From contig JAKJHU010000083.1 of assembly GCA_022316685.1 (NCBI GenBank), positions 1,054,001-1,118,000 of the forward strand: 64,000 nt of DNA, written 5' to 3'. Position 1 is the first letter of the stretch; every line of letters begins with the position of its first letter. Below are positions 44,765-58,039 of the stretch, piece by piece. Source of the stretch: Progne subis subis (taxonomy: Eukaryota; Chordata; Aves; Passeriformes; Hirundinidae). The notes under the pieces were generated by a model that searched no databases, was not told the origin of the DNA, and saw nothing but the letters and a program-made list of their open reading frames with translations. Position numbers and translations under genes: made by a program.

Positions 44765-46834
44765 CAGAGTTATTCAGAATGGAAAGTATCACGAAGGTAA
44801 GGGAAACAAATTCCTTTAATTCATAAATTTAGCCTGCTCCGCTCAGGCTGCTCATCAATTTCACCTTGAGTAAAATGGGAATGCCACAAAATATGTTGAA
44901 TTGTACCAATGTTGGAGGGCCAGCAGAGCCTGCTTTGGAGCATTTTTTACCTTCTGCCCGCCTGGGAGCAGCCCCTGTTGTTGCAGGCACTCGTTACTCC
45001 CAGCTCTGGACAGTGGAATTTTTGGCTGTGCCAGGTGTTCTCCGTTCTCCTGCAGGTCACGGTGCCACCGGGGCTCTGCAGAATTGTGCCAAGCCTTTCT
45101 TGGGCGCTTCTTGCTCAATGTGTGCAAAGCCTTCATAAATCAGAAACCAGAGCTGCTCCCCGCTGGAGCTGAGCTTCCCTCGGATGTTCGTGTGGGATGT
45201 CAGAGCTGGGCTGGGCTGCAGGGGCCCAGATGGAATAGTGAGTTTATTTCAGGACAAATTGGTGTAAAATACCAGTAAGACACCAGGAAAAGATGAGCCA
45301 AAGGTGTTTAATTCTGCCAGAGCCGCTCCAGCATTTGGGGTTTACAACGATCTGAAACCCAGCAGCGCAGCACAGTTTCAGTGCTTTCTTTCTCAGACTC
45401 TTGTTTGGACCTGGAATATGAATAAAAATAATTTTTAAATCCATAACGAATAGATCTTTATCATCTTTATCACTTCCACTTATGAAATGAGTCCTCTCAC
45501 CAACAGCAATTGCTTCTCAGTGCTTAAGAAAAATATTTTGTGGAGGTTGCACACACCGCTTTCCTGCTAAGGTATAATTTGGTTTTATCTTGAGACATTT
45601 GAATGCCACAGATGTACTTTTCTAACAGTTTGTTTTGTTCCTGCAATATTTTAAAATTTCTTAATTACCTAGGTTTTAACCACCTATTTTAATATTTGGG
45701 TGAAACCATCTCGAGTATTTTTAGCATCTGTTTTTTACAGTCCCAAAATTTAAAGAACTGAGGTGGTTGGTTTCTTAATGTGCAGGGTCTGTACATGTGA
45801 AAGACTCTTTTAAAATTCTGTCCAGTCAAACGTGCATAAACTCACAGAATTTGATTTTTCACAGGTAAGTCTGACAGTGTTTATTTTTAAGTATCACAGT
45901 GTAAATCTTCTAGACTCTATTAAAAATCCTTATACTTTTACAGGAGAAAATATTACTCTTTACAAAGGTCTGTAATTTAAAGGAATCAGAAGTTAATTTC
46001 CATTGTGTGACAGTGATAGACATAATATGCACCATTAAAATATAATAATATTTCCAGAGAAAACGAGCCACTAGTTTAAAAAGCAGTGCTAAACTTTCTT
46101 ACTTTCGGATATTTTATCATTATTTTCTTTTTCTAATGACAATTCTTTTACTGATGGGAGAAAGCATTTACCTGTGAGAAAGTGCCTGAGGTTAGAAAAT
46201 ATTGGTTTGTTTTTTAACGTGGATTGTCTTATTCATCCCTCTTATTTTTGTGTGGTTTTTTTTAAAAAATTGGAGCTAGTAGGAACACTCTTTTCCTTTC
46301 CTTGATTCCTTTATTTCCTCTAAAATTGAAACTAGTAGTTCAGTATATTTGTGTTGATTACAAAAAAAAGGTGTTACAGTTGAATTTGGGCAAGCTGTAC
46401 AGAAACAGGGTGAGGCTTACACCTGCTGTCCAAACCTGAGCAGAGACACTGAAAATTGGAGCCCTGACTCTGCTGCCTCCACTCTTTTGGGATGTTTTAG
46501 TGGTTAAAGACTCATGGAGGGAGGCTGGGATTCAGTTTCCTCCTCTGCTTAGATCCCATTTAATCAATTACCTCTCGTTTTCCCAAATATTCCCATCCCA
46601 TTTAACGAGCCAGGTGCTCTGGGTTTGGTCTGAAGGCTTTCTTTGCTACTGGCTTTACGTTTCAGCACTTCAATAAATAACTAAAAAGGTAAAATGTGGT
46701 GGTTGGAACTCTGATGGTTCCCTGCCTTTTTTCAGCAGCGTTTCCTCAGAGCGGTTTTGAGACGCTCTTATTTCCTCTTGAAGCGCTCCTGACTCCAGAG
46801 GCTCTTGCTTTGCTTGGTTGTGCACATGGTTTTC
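44765..46834. other. About 2 kb between the duplicate copies, no recognised gene
   Basis: Single-copy, AT-rich from 45450. Frames at 44866-45278 of up to 125 codons have no domain. Confidence 0.5.
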
Positions 46835-46953
46835 AATGTCCTTTTCCTATGCTGTGAACCAAACTTCTCTCCTTTGGTTTCTGTAATTTTTAAACACTCC
46901 CACCCCAATCAACTATTTTTTTTCCCCCTCTGTAAATTTAGATAAAACAACTG
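46835..46953 (+). repeat. Local duplicate block, copy B (short T run)
   Basis: Same orientation as copy A, 2.2 kb away, about 90 percent identical by eye outside the T run. It has ATTTTTTTTCCCCC where copy A has the long T run. The shared unit could be a small segmental duplication or two copies of an unrecognised repeat. Confidence 0.9.
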
Positions 46954-47403
46954 GATTCTTCCCATTTGTTTGGTGTGTTAGGGGCTGTCTCATCCCTGGC
47001 ACAACAGCCCGAGCTGTGCACCAAGCGCAGGCTGGGTTTTCTGGGATAGACACGGCACATTAAGGAATTAGGAGCACAGGAATCCACCTTCCTTGCCGCC
47101 TTCTCTTGCAAGCTGGTGGATTCTGCCAGGGCCGGTTGGAACCACCCGGCCTAAGAAGCCGCAGAAATGTCATTTTGTTGTTGAGGATTTGTCAGTAAAA
47201 GAAAGCATCGCCCTCCCGGCGGTGCCTCCGGAGCGCAGAGCTGCTGCTGCCTCCCTTCCCCAGCAGCCAGCTGGGAGAGGCATCCAGGGATTCGAGGGGG
47301 TGGAGAGAAGCAGGAAAGGTGTGTCCCTGCTGCCACAGCCCGGGGAGGTGCCGGGGGAGCGCCTCGCTCATCCCATGGCCAGCGGTGCTCCGGGGAGTGG
47401 GGG
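46954..47403. other. GC-rising sequence before the minisatellite
   Basis: Moderate CpG density at 47150-47400. It forms the first ~100 codons of a 316-codon plus-strand frame that runs on through the minisatellite. No domain or splice context was seen. Confidence 0.45.
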
Positions 47404-47850
47404 CTCACCTGCACAACTCACTGCCTGCACAACTCACTGCCTGCACAGCTCACTGGCACAACTCACTAACTACACAGCTCACCGCCTGCACAACTCACTT
47501 ACCTGCACAGCTCACTGGCACCACTCACCACCTGCACCACTCACTACCTGCACCACTCACCACCTGCACCACTCACTGCCTGCACAACTCACTGCCTGCA
47601 CAGCTCACTGGCACAACTCACTAACTACACAGCTCACCGCCTGCACAACTCACTTACCTGCACAGCTCACTGGCACCACTCACCACCTGCACCACTCACC
47701 ACCTGCACCACTCACTGCCTGCACCGCTCACTGCCTGCACAGCTCACTGGCACAACTCACCTGCACAGCTCACCTGCACCACTCACTACCTGCACAGCTC
47801 ACCGGCACCACTCACTACCTGCACGGCTCACTACTTGCACAACTCGCCTG
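47404..47850. repeat. Minisatellite of CTGCAC(A/C)(A/G)CTCAC units with 155-bp higher-order period
   Basis: About 450 bp of 13-16-bp units built from CACCTGCACNACTCACT. A run of variants (ACTCACTAACTACACAGCTC and following units) recurs 155 bp apart, at 47461 and 47616, showing that blocks of several units were duplicated together. The plus-strand frame through it encodes Thr/His/Cys/Leu-rich repeats. I regard this as non-coding. Confidence 0.95.
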
Positions 47851-50800
47851 CTGCCTCAGTTTCCCCATCCCCGGGGCTGCACCCTTCCAGGTACAGCACA
47901 GCAATGCTTTGCACGGGGGCTCGCTCTGCTTTGCCATCCAGCAGGATTGTTCTGGGCTGTCCGGGCGGTTTTGTGTTCCAGGGAGGGGGCACGAGCTCTG
48001 TGGGAATCTGGGCTCCTCCGGTGCCATGAGGCAGAAAATGTGAGGGAGGGAGAATGTCCATTATTAGTTTGCACAGCCAGAAGGCAAGTGATAATTGCTT
48101 TTGAAAATGTCCCCTGCATTTTGACTTTTGGGAAGTATGGGAGTAGAAATGATTCGTTAGAATGGAGCCATGCATGGGAAAGAAAAATGTAACTGTGAGG
48201 AGTTTTATGGGATTTATTACCTAGAGATGATGTTGTACCTGAAGTATTCGTCAGCTGTTTATTTTCTCTTTAACAATTCTCACTGTAGCCCATTACAAAT
48301 GCAGCGTTTTGGGGTGAATTTCACAGTCAGAAGTAAATGGCTGATATTGCAAGGAAATGTTTGGAAAGAAAATAAGCACCTTACTAATGAACTTTAAATA
48401 ATAAGAATGCTTGTATTTTGTGTAGATTTCTGTGTTGCAAATGCACATCCTTTCTTTTTAAACTTGATATTTTAAAAATCTATTCAGCACCAGCTTTTGC
48501 CTTGTCAGAATTTCACATGCACTCCCATTCATTCTTTTCTTGCTTTTAGGCTTTATAATAGCTGTGAATTTTATTTAACTTGAGCTTAGGCAGCAGTGAG
48601 AACATCATTCAGATGTTTATTTTGGAGGTTAGGACATTTCTGAACTAGCTGAACTGTTAAATCAGTAAAATTAGATGAAATATTTTAGTAAAACATAGAA
48701 TGTATCAGTATCCCTGCTTGTTATTGGGAGCAGGGATAGAGGGAAATAGATTACAATATTAATTTTGATAAAATGCAGCAACATTTTTCAAGTTGTTGTG
48801 CTTAATGTAGTCTAATTTTGCTTATCTTTGATTTTTGCATGGATTCCCAGTGAATTTTTAGCTGAAATTCAAATGGTACCGAATGTCTGGATAGGGTGAT
48901 ATATTTGGATTTGCAAATGCTTCTATGAATTTTATCACTTCTCTGGAAGGAATTAGCTGAAAAGGGATTCTTAAAAAGACTTTTTTTTTTTAAAGAGTTC
49001 AAGTTGGATGTGAAATATTGGCAGCCAATCTGCCATTCATCCATTTACCTGAGCTTTTTTCATCCTCTTGAGAGAGCCAATTCATACTTTTAAAAACCTT
49101 TCTGTGTGGGCAAGTCTGTGAAACCGAACTCTGCCTGAAAATACCCCGAGTTGGTAAAGCATGGTTATGTAACCATATTGCATAATAATGTATTTAATGA
49201 TATTCTAATAGGAGTTTACTTTTATCACTGTTACTTTAGGAGGAAAGGTTGCAGGGCTGTGACTAATTACCCTCCTTCTTTAAGGTTATCAGCTGTCCTC
49301 ATTTTCAAGGACATCCCTTGCTAACAGGGACAGCCCTGGAAATCTTGGAGGCTTTATTGAAAATGGGGCAATGTTCTAATTTCAGAACAATCTCATGTCA
49401 GGCAGACATCTGAGCAGCTCCAGAGCTCACGTGGCTCCGAGGGCAGCGCACCCAGCCCGAGCAGCATCAGCTCCTGTCCTGGCACACAAAGATAGGGCAA
49501 ACAGAGGTGCAGCAGCAGCTGTGCCACTGCTGCACACACACAACCTCCTTAGAAGTAAAAAAAATTGAAAATATTGGTTTTTCTTTGCAGAAATGTGCTC
49601 ATTTTTTCCCTTCTGTAATCCCACAGCCGTGGGAGTGGGTCGGCAAAATCGGGTTCATCGCCCCGTTCCACTTGAATGGAAAAGACCAGGCAGCAAATGC
49701 TGGAGAATTGGGAGGAATTTTCACAGAGACTGAAGCTAAATTTAAAGGAGGAACAGCTCCCTGCACTCTCTGTCCTCAGACAGTTGTCAAAAGAGAAAAG
49801 TAGGTTTTGGAAGCGTTCGGATTTGTTTGACGACTTTGTTATCTCTGTGCTTGAACTCAGACTATTTTATATGTGCTTTAAAATAAGGAAGTCCTGGAAT
49901 TATGTAAGGGGTTAGCCAAGTACAACACAGAGAAAGATGCAGGAGGGATTGAAGTCTGCTTTCAAATGAGAGCCAGGACACGTGTGATTACACGAATCTC
50001 CAAAGGTTTCTGCTGTGGAAGAGATCACTGACAGCTCAGATCTGCCCCTCAGAAATAGGAGTTTCTGTGAGGGCTTTCCTGGATTTCACTGAGCTTCCCT
50101 GTGCTTGAGGAAACTTTGTGCAATGGCGTCTTATAGTGGAATGATAGCTTTCTAATATTTTTAGAACAGAGACCTTAATAAACCTGAGGGCTTTAACAGG
50201 AAATCCTTAAAATACAAACTCCTTCACTTTTCTCCAAATTGTAGGGAGTGATGGCTCCATAGCCTTCGTGGCTGCTGGGACTTGTGCGTGTTGGGTTCCA
50301 GGGCAGTTGTCCTGGAGATGGAAAAGGCCCAGTGGGATATTTAAATCCTCATTGAAGTCCTCCCATGTGGCTGTAACCCAATGTGTGAGCTCAGTAAGAA
50401 AGAGCATACATTTTTCATGTATGATGCTGTGTCAGGAAACATTGGAGGCTTTCCTTTCTGGGCTTTGGGGCTTTAAATGTATCACAAACACACACACACT
50501 GCTTGTCTTTGTGTTATAGTGACAACCGGTTTTGTAAATAAACAATCTGAGTTACTGCAGCTGTATTTTGTGACAATATCCATACTCGGTGTCAGTTTAT
50601 CAAGAACTGAATGAGCTTAAAAGAATGTAGTTTTTATTTACAGCAGCTTACTCTTACCTGGGTAAGTGACAGGTCTAGTGTCCCATTACTTCCCCTTATG
50701 TCATTTTGCAGGATAGGATTTCATGCATCTGCCAGCTCGGTTTCTCTTTTGCTGGAAAGATTTTGTGTACTCCCGCTTCTCATAATTAGAATAACGGTGC

Positions 50801-51755
50801 CAGTTTTTCTCTGGGTTAAGAAAACTGCTGGAACTGTAAAACAGAACATGAGGGAGATGTAATTGCTTGGTTTTCAAAGTGAAGATGTGGAACTCCCAAA
50901 GAATGACCACAGTTTTTGTGGGGATCAAGGGAAATGTCACATCATCTGCCGATCACTGAGGGCCCAGGTTTCAGCTGAGATGAAGGAATGACTTTGCAAA
51001 AAGTGTTGGACCTGATGCATGCCAGGAAAAGCACCTGTACAACAATTTGTAAGCTATTTAACACTGCAAAAATCAACTGAAAACTTTTTGTATTTTCTTT
51101 AGTAATTAAATAAGGATCACTTCAGTGATAGTGCATCACGTGGACCGAGTCCTACAGCTCTCCCTGCTGCTAATGGGGTGTGCAAATGTTGCAAAATCCA
51201 TATTCATCTAATAGAAAATGTACTTCAGAGTTTAGAAACAACTTTAGGAACAAACTTTAGAAAGCTGTTCAGCCTTTATTTCTGAAACTTTGGGTGACTT
51301 TATGTTGCCCAAATCTGGTTTTAGTTGGCTTTGCCTTTAGAGGAGCACTGCTCTCAGCTTCCCTGCCCTCATTTCTTGTGAACACCCAGGCTGTGTTTGA
51401 CCAGCAGGGTGTAAATGCTGGACAGCCACAGTGCTCTGCTCCTGATGAGTCTGGCAATATAATATATCTGGGAAGCAGAAATGAGGAGGTTTGTTTCTAA
51501 CGCAGGAGAACCTGAGAAATGTGTGCTGCAGAGCAGTGTTGGCAGCTTTCCTCTCACCTGAATTCCAGGATGAAGGGCTCTATCCATCCCACGCCTTCCC
51601 TGCCTTCCCCCTTGGGTTGCAGATATTTTGAAAAGGCTTAAGTGCCTCTCTTGCTCTTTAGCCACTTTCCTGACTCCCCCTTTCTCCAGCTTTCCTGCTT
51701 GCCTGTCTTCCTGTGGTGTGACAGCAGCGCCTCTGATGCCTTGGGAAGGCTGAGT
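47851..51755. other. About 3.9 kb without recognised genes
   Basis: Mostly single-copy and AT-rich. A T10 run lies near 48980 and a short (CA)n near 50487. Frames up to about 150 codons near 51369-51821 overlap the next LTR and show no domain. Confidence 0.5.
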
Positions 51756-52202
51756 TGGAACAGAGACTGGACAAAGCTGGAGAATAAAGCAGATATTTAT
51801 TGAAAGGCCTTTAGGGTACACCTTGGGCAGGACAAGAGCCTGGCCAGGGCTACACCCAAGGTGGACACAAAATGGTCACAAAGTGGACAAACAGTCACGA
51901 GGTCTCACACTTTGATCAGTTTTGGTCCATTTGCATGGACCAAATGTTGGGGTTGTTGTTGTTGGGGTTTAATTGTCCAATTCCAGCTTCAGGCTGTGAG
52001 GTCCCATCCTTCTTGTTCCTCCCCTGCAGCCACCCTTCTTTGTGCTTTTGGGCTGAAAGTTGTCCTTGGTGTGCAGCAGGAGAAGGATTTGTTTTGTGTC
52101 CCTGCTGTGTGCAGAGAGCTGAGTGACACTGAGTGTGAGCTCAGAAGCTGCACCCTGGGCAGCACAGAACCTGAACTATAAAAGCCAAAACTGAAGGCCT
52201 CA
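51756..52202 (-). mobile_element. Solo LTR of an endogenous retrovirus-like element (copy 2)
   Basis: Aligns along its length with 25611-26028, in the same orientation, including the AATAAA complement at 51796-51801 and the shared GGCCTTTAGGGTACACCTTG block. The TATAAAAG of copy 1 is replaced by a CTTTGATCAG-type sequence, and a short TTG-rich insertion (about 51945-51965) is extra. No internal gene or partner LTR adjoins it. Confidence 0.75.
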
Positions 52203-53499
52203 CCTCCACTGGGGCCATGGACAGAGCCTCCCCTTTTCCAGAACCACATCTCCCAGCCTGCTGGAGCTGCACCATTCCTGCTGCTCGGGAGCTGAGCATG
52301 AGGTGATGCTGGAAGACATTTCAGAGCTAAATTAAAATCCTCTCCCACGCCGAGAGTTGCCACCACTTGTTACCTGTGCTGCCACCTGCCACCCTGTTGC
52401 TTTTTCTGGATGTGTGCTGATTTTATTTCGGTTGAACAGTCACAGCCACAGACTTCATGCACAAGTTCTCTCTTTATTGACATTGTGGCCTCACTGAAAT
52501 GTGGATTGTTTTAGTCCTTTGTTTTTCAACCACTGTACATGATCCCTGCCCACCTCTCAGTGCACCTTTCCCCCAGCAGAGCCCCTCTGGATAAATTTTC
52601 TCCTTTAGGAAGTTGGGTGAGTCATTAATCTCTGAATTCTGCTCTGAATTGCTTTTATTTCTTGGTATATTGCCAAGCCTAATTTTCCCCTTTGCCAAAG
52701 CCTAATTTTCCAAATTGTGTTTATGAAACTTTGTGTTTATGAAACAAATATTCTGCCACTGCCTTCCTTTCATCCAAAATGGTCGTGTTCACTTTTAGGT
52801 ATTTCATTATCTTGTATAACGTAAAACTTCCAATATAGCAGAATTTAATATTGCTCTAAGTATTTTTGGGAATTATGCAGCAACCTGCTAAAGCAAGTAA
52901 ACAATTTTTCACATACCCACCCCCACCCCGATAATCAGAATGAATTCTTTTTAGCAGGGCTATCTTGATAGCACTGTGAATGGAGATTTGTGAATGCATC
53001 AAACTCCTTTGCTGATTTTTCAAGTCCCTTAATTCCAATAGTTTCTGGACTGAAGGAAAAAAAAAGTTTTAAAACAATCTCTTTTGTGTGGCTAATCCTA
53101 TGTATAAGAATTGTATTTAATCTGTATTTGCAGGTTTTGACCTTGAGGTTCAAATGCGTTCAGAAAATTCACTCTAGGATTAGTGTTTTGATTAAATGGA
53201 TGGCCTTCGTCTTATGGAAACCCTTTTTTTTCCCCCTCCAGTGCCAGTTGTGAAAACTTATTCTTGATTCTGAAAATAAAATTCTTTTCCCAGGGACTTT
53301 GGGAAAGTTCATCCTGACTCTTCCATTGCCCTCAGCAGCTCTGGGTGGATGGTGGCATTGTGAGCTTTGGAATGGCAGGTGCGACTTAACGGCTTTAAAA
53401 GAGGTACCTGAGCCAAGATGTGGACATTAAACTCTTAATTAATTGTCCTCTCCACTCTTTTGAAATTCCTTGTTCTGTTTCAAAATTTGTGATATTGCT
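52203..53499. other. Sequence without recognised genes
   Basis: Single-copy, AT-rich from 52700. No repeat or exon recognised. Confidence 0.5.
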
Positions 53500-53972
53500 T
53501 CTGGAGATTTGTCACCAGTCTGCCCAGTACAGGAGACACACTGGTGACTGGATGGAGTCCAGAGAAGGGTGGGAGCACATGGCACACAGGGAGAGGTTTG
53601 GGAGGGTCAGCGTTCCTCGGCCAGGAAGAGAGGTGGACGTGGTTTTACTCCTTTCCTCACTTAACCAGTGGAGGTCATAAAAGCTGGAAAATCCAGACTC
53701 AGTCTCTGAGGTGCACAGCAAAAGGAATTTGAGGTAGAAGCTGTAGCTCCAGTGAGGGGAATTCTGGTCAAGTATAAATAGCTTTCTCACCAGGAGGATG
53801 TTCCAACATGGGAACAGTGGCCCAGACAAGGTGGGAATCTCCATCCTTGGGGACATTCAGAGATCAGCTGGGCATGACCCTCAGCGAGCTGTTCCACATT
53901 TGAAGCTGGCACTGAGTTGGGCTAGACGACCTTCAAAGATCCTTTCCAACCTAAATCATCCTATGGTTTTCT
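53500..53972 (+). mobile_element. CR1 LINE, 3' ~470 bp, diverged
   Basis: It starts near ctggatggagtccagagaagg, passes a gtggcccagacaaggtggg-aatctccatccttgg block and a gagttgggctagacgaccttc block, and ends ATCCTTTCCAACCTAAATCA then tcctatgg. This is the order of a CR1 3' region in plus orientation. Divergence and 5' truncation indicate an old inactive copy. Confidence 0.8.
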
Positions 53973-55339
53973 TAGGAACACTGGGAGAAAAACCAACCCC
54001 CAAACCAAAAGAGAGCTGTTTGATTTGAAGTTGGTTTTCCAAGCAGAAATGCAGGGAAGTCTGAGCCCGTATTTTTGCGAGTCATGGACAGCTTTTAGTC
54101 TGACGGAGCCTCTGTGAGTGTTGTGGAGTCACTGAGTCCTCTGGCAGCCCTGGAGCACTGATTTGCGATGACAGCTCACGCTTAGCTGTTATTATGGGTT
54201 GCTGCTGGACATTCCTTATGAGACTTTTATATCTTTCCATGATAGATTTGTGATTTGTTGTTGCTTTCATCGGTTCCAGAAAGCAGGATTCATGCAGGTG
54301 AGACCAAAGTGCAGAAACAGGAGGAGTGAAAGCAGTACAGTCTTGTCCTGTGCAGGGAATTCAGAAAATGTTACTGAAATTCTTCCACTTCAGACCCTTT
54401 TGTGGAGTTGCTTTCAACAGTGATAAATGACCTACCCCAAATTTCTAGCTGACTTTTCCATTTACTGTGTAAAATTGTATAAAATTCAGGGTAATAAGAA
54501 AAAAATGTTAACTTAATCTTGACTGCTTGAGTCCATGTAGGGTGGTTTGACACTTGTTGCTGTGGTGTTATTACAGTGGCTGCTAATTAATATCTCTTGT
54601 TAAAGCACCCTTCCTGCAAGTGTCACTTTCCCTTGGGTGAGTTCTTCCTGCACCATAAAATAGTGGATAATACATCTGATAATTGTCTTGATAAAGGCCT
54701 GTGTCTGAGGGGGAAATGTGAGTAAAGCAGAAAATGAGTTGTGATAAAACATGCTCAAGTGATGTAGGGTGTGACTTCCGAAATGCAGGGTGGGCTCATT
54801 ATGGTTACAAGGATAAAAACTGGTTGGAAACTACTACCCCCTCTCCAGTTAAAAGGAAAATTGCTGGGGGGAATGTCACCATCATTTTGTGGCCTTAGAA
54901 ATGTCACTTTATCTCTGAGAGGCCTTGGGGGACAGGATGGGCAGGAGAGCAGAGGCAGATCAGGGAGGGCAGAAGCAGATCAGGGAGATCAGAGGTAAAT
55001 CAGGGAGGGCAGAAACAGATGAGCCAGCCTGGGTTGGGGTGGCCACAGTGCACACTGGTTTTGGGGCAAAAGATCTGACAGTCAGGAGGGTTTTGTCCCC
55101 ATCTTGGGGTGTGGGGTGGAAAGAATGAAAATAAATCATGGTGGACAAAGGCAGAGCGAGACACTCCTGCAGACAGAGCGTTTCCAACAATTTTAGGATA
55201 TAATTGTTAAAGGGGATTCTAGCTAGATATAGGCTGAAATACTTGAGCTGCATTTACAACAGTATCTGTCTTCCCTCCCCGCTAAGTATCTGTGATGCAC
55301 CGTGTTGGAGTTACTCTTCCTCTGATAAAACGTGTTCTA
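53973..55339. other. Sequence without recognised genes
   Basis: Contains the 20-bp minisatellite at 54941 and an 18-nt decoy exon-like segment near 54291 (AG ... CAG|GTGAGA). Otherwise single-copy. Confidence 0.5.
54941..55022. repeat. Minisatellite, exact 20-bp period, ~4 copies
   Basis: AGA(G/A)GCAGATCAGGGAGGGC-type units recur every 20 bp with a few substitutions. A Lys/Arg/Glu-rich frame on the plus strand follows from it. Confidence 0.88.
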
Positions 55340-55565
55340 ATAAGGCTCAGAATCAAAGAATCATTTAGGTTGGGAAAGTCCTCGGAGGTCATTGAGTCCA
55401 AGTTATCCCTGATTCCTTTTCAACCAGACCATGGCACCAAGTGCCACATCCAGTCTTTCCTTAAACATTGCCAGGGATGGTGACTCCACCACCTCTTTGG
55501 GCAGCCCCTTCCCATATCTAACCTTTTCTGTGAAGAAATGCCTCCTGAAGTCCTTCAACACAGCT
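55340..55565 (-). mobile_element. CR1 LINE 3' region
   Basis: The plus strand reads CAGAATCAAAGAATCATTTAGG, gttgggaaagtcct, aggtcattgagtcc, CACCAAGTGCCACATCCAGT, ATGGTGACTCCACCACCTCT, then ctttgggcagccccttcc and gaagaaatgcctcctgaag. All are antisense CR1 3' UTR blocks. Truncated after ~220 bp. Confidence 0.87.
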
Positions 55566-58039
55566 CCTTTCCCTGCTATTGTCGTGTTTACAGAGGTACC
55601 TTTGGCAGCACTCCTTCCTTCTATAAAAGCTGAAAAGCCAAAAACCGCTGCTGTTCCTGCTAGACAAGTGCTCTGATATTGAATTTTGAGCCTTATTTGA
55701 AGGGTTGTTTTTGCAGCGTTCCTTTCCAATGTTTTATTCTGATAGCGGATTTTGCTGGTACCTGAGTTGGGCTAAAGTTCTCAGGCCTAATGCATCAGAT
55801 AATTTGTTACAGAACTTTGTTTACAAGGGATGTTTTCTTGATATGGAGTTGCTGGTTAATGTAATGTTAAGAAGATGATCCCATGTCTAGAGTGTCTTGG
55901 AAGGTTCATTCTGGGGGAGAATTTTTAACAGTTGAAGTCAGGTCCCTATAAGAGTGAGGCACAGCTCCAAGGCTACAATCCAAAAAGGCTAAATCCAAAT
56001 GTAGGCAATTGAAATAAGAATCTGGGGATAAGACACAGGAGATTGTGAAGACCAGTAATGCTGAGTGAATTATTTAGAGAGGAGTGGGAAATAAAAAATG
56101 ATCGAGATAAGAGGTAGAAGTGGAGTTTGCAATGCGCCTCCATCAGCAAGGCATTTGGTGCATTAGAGGCAGATCAATAGCGGGCAGCAGCCAGTGCTGA
56201 GGCACTGGGTCTGTGCAGGTCTCGTGTCTGACTGGATTTAGTCTGAGCCTTTGGCCTCAAAGTGCTCCTGCTGGGACTGGAAGCTTTCCAGAGCCCTGCG
56301 ATTGTTCCCGACGCTGAGTGTGAACCTGCAGAGGGGCTTCTGCTCCGTCTTCTCCCGGAGAAATCTCCTGCCTGGCTGCAGGGCTGCTCTGCAAACGGAG
56401 CTGAGACACGGCAAAGCCACGGCTGGCGGAGCTGCTGCCCAGCTGCAGTGCTGCTCAAACCCAAAACGTGAATGTAGGGCACAGCAAAGTCATCTGGCTC
56501 TGAAGCCTGGTGTAAAAATACATCATCTTATCCTCTGCTGAAGAAGCAGAGGTCCTTCTCTCTGAAAGGAGAATTTATCAAAATGAACTGTATTGGGTTA
56601 AATCCATTTTCTTTGAAGTTGATGGTAAAGCTTCAACTGATGTAAATGGGAGTAGAATTAGGCCAGCACTGATCACTTAGGGGAAATCAAAATCTAGGCT
56701 AGAGAAAAGGCAAAGATCAGCTCTGCACAAATACAGAAATAGTTCCTGTGTGCTGTGCCACTGGTGGCTCCTGTGTGCTTCAGTGGGAGTTGGAGGGCTC
56801 ATTTCTAGGGCAAATGTCACTGAAATCACTGCCACCAAGTCAGTGCTTCCCACCTGTGGGATGCTGGTGTGGTGCAGTTCCAGCTGCAGGCCAGCACTTC
56901 TCCCTGAGGACATTCTGCTCCCAGGCACAGCCAGAGCTGTGGTGTCAGGCCTTGTGGAACCCGCTGCCGCCACGAGAACCTCACTCTCTGTGAGCTCGTG
57001 TTGTGTCAGGACAGGCTCTTCTGACTTTGGGGTTTGTAGTGCTGAGATGCTAAAGAGTTTAAGTGCAAAGGGTCTGAAAGACCTCAGCAAATGGATTTAC
57101 CGCCTTATCACTCCCCTTTTTCCTGTGCCATCTGTGCCAGCACTGTTGGTCCCTGCACGAGGATGCCACCTGCAAGCTGCCTGTCTGTTTTCCCCTGTGC
57201 TGGAAATAGCAGTGCCAGCACAAAGAAATGTGTGGTTTTCAGTCAGTCTGATGGCGCTGAGGACTTGAGCTCCTTTTCAGCCCCTCATTTGTTCCTTTTC
57301 TTTGTGTTTGGACCGGGTCTTCCTGCTCTGTTGTGGAAAAGCAGAGAGGCATCTGTCCCTGGAGTCAATGAAAACAGGTTGTTTATGAGGCTCTCTGGAT
57401 CTGTGCGCTGGGCTGTCACCCTGGTGCATGAAATGTCTTACACAATAGCAACAAAGCTGTGCTCAGAATATGACTCTGGGGAAAAAAAACTCTGTCACAA
57501 GGAATGACAACTGCACCAGTGTTCCTTATGCAATTAAAATGGCAAGTTATCTCGGCATGATTCATGTTCCATCCTCTCAAACTGGTGAGCTGCTCCCAAA
57601 AGGAGACTCTCCCATCTCTTGGTCCCCTGGCTCCTGTGCATCCCTGGTTCGGTGTGTCTTTACACCGATATGACCCTGGGGAGGTTTTAATCATAAGAGA
57701 ATAAGCGCTTTGTGATTTCAGCACTGCTCCCTGGCTGCTCCAAGCTGCAGCCTCAATTATATTAATCCGACTGTTGCCTGTTTAAGCATCATCCTACATC
57801 TTGACTGACAGTGGGGTAAACAGATTCAGCAAATAAACTGTGCTTCCTGTGCACTCGCCAGTGGCAGATCAGGTCAAGCAGAGCAGCAGCTGAGCAGGGG
57901 CAAACACACACGCAGAGCTTTGCCTGTGTCACTGCCTCCTGGCAAGGATGGAAATGCACAGCCAGGGCACAGACAGTGCCATGAGAGTGGTTCTGTGATG
58001 CCTTGGGATTTTGGCTTTTATATTTCTCATCTATTTGTA
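55566..58039. other. About 2.5 kb without recognised genes
   Basis: Includes GC-richer parts (56200-56480, 56740-57270) with chance open frames up to 172 codons on the plus strand. No domain or repeat was identified. Confidence 0.5.

Noticed and set aside
47093..48043. 316-codon plus-strand ORF
   Set aside because: Most of it translates the minisatellite (Thr/His/Cys/Leu repeats). No domain and no splice or promoter context.
54271..54310. 18-nt microexon-like unit (AG ... CAG|GTGAGA)
   Set aside because: Too short to distinguish from chance.
56750..57268. 172-codon plus-strand ORF
   Set aside because: GC-richer chance frame; opposite strand is open too and no domain is visible.
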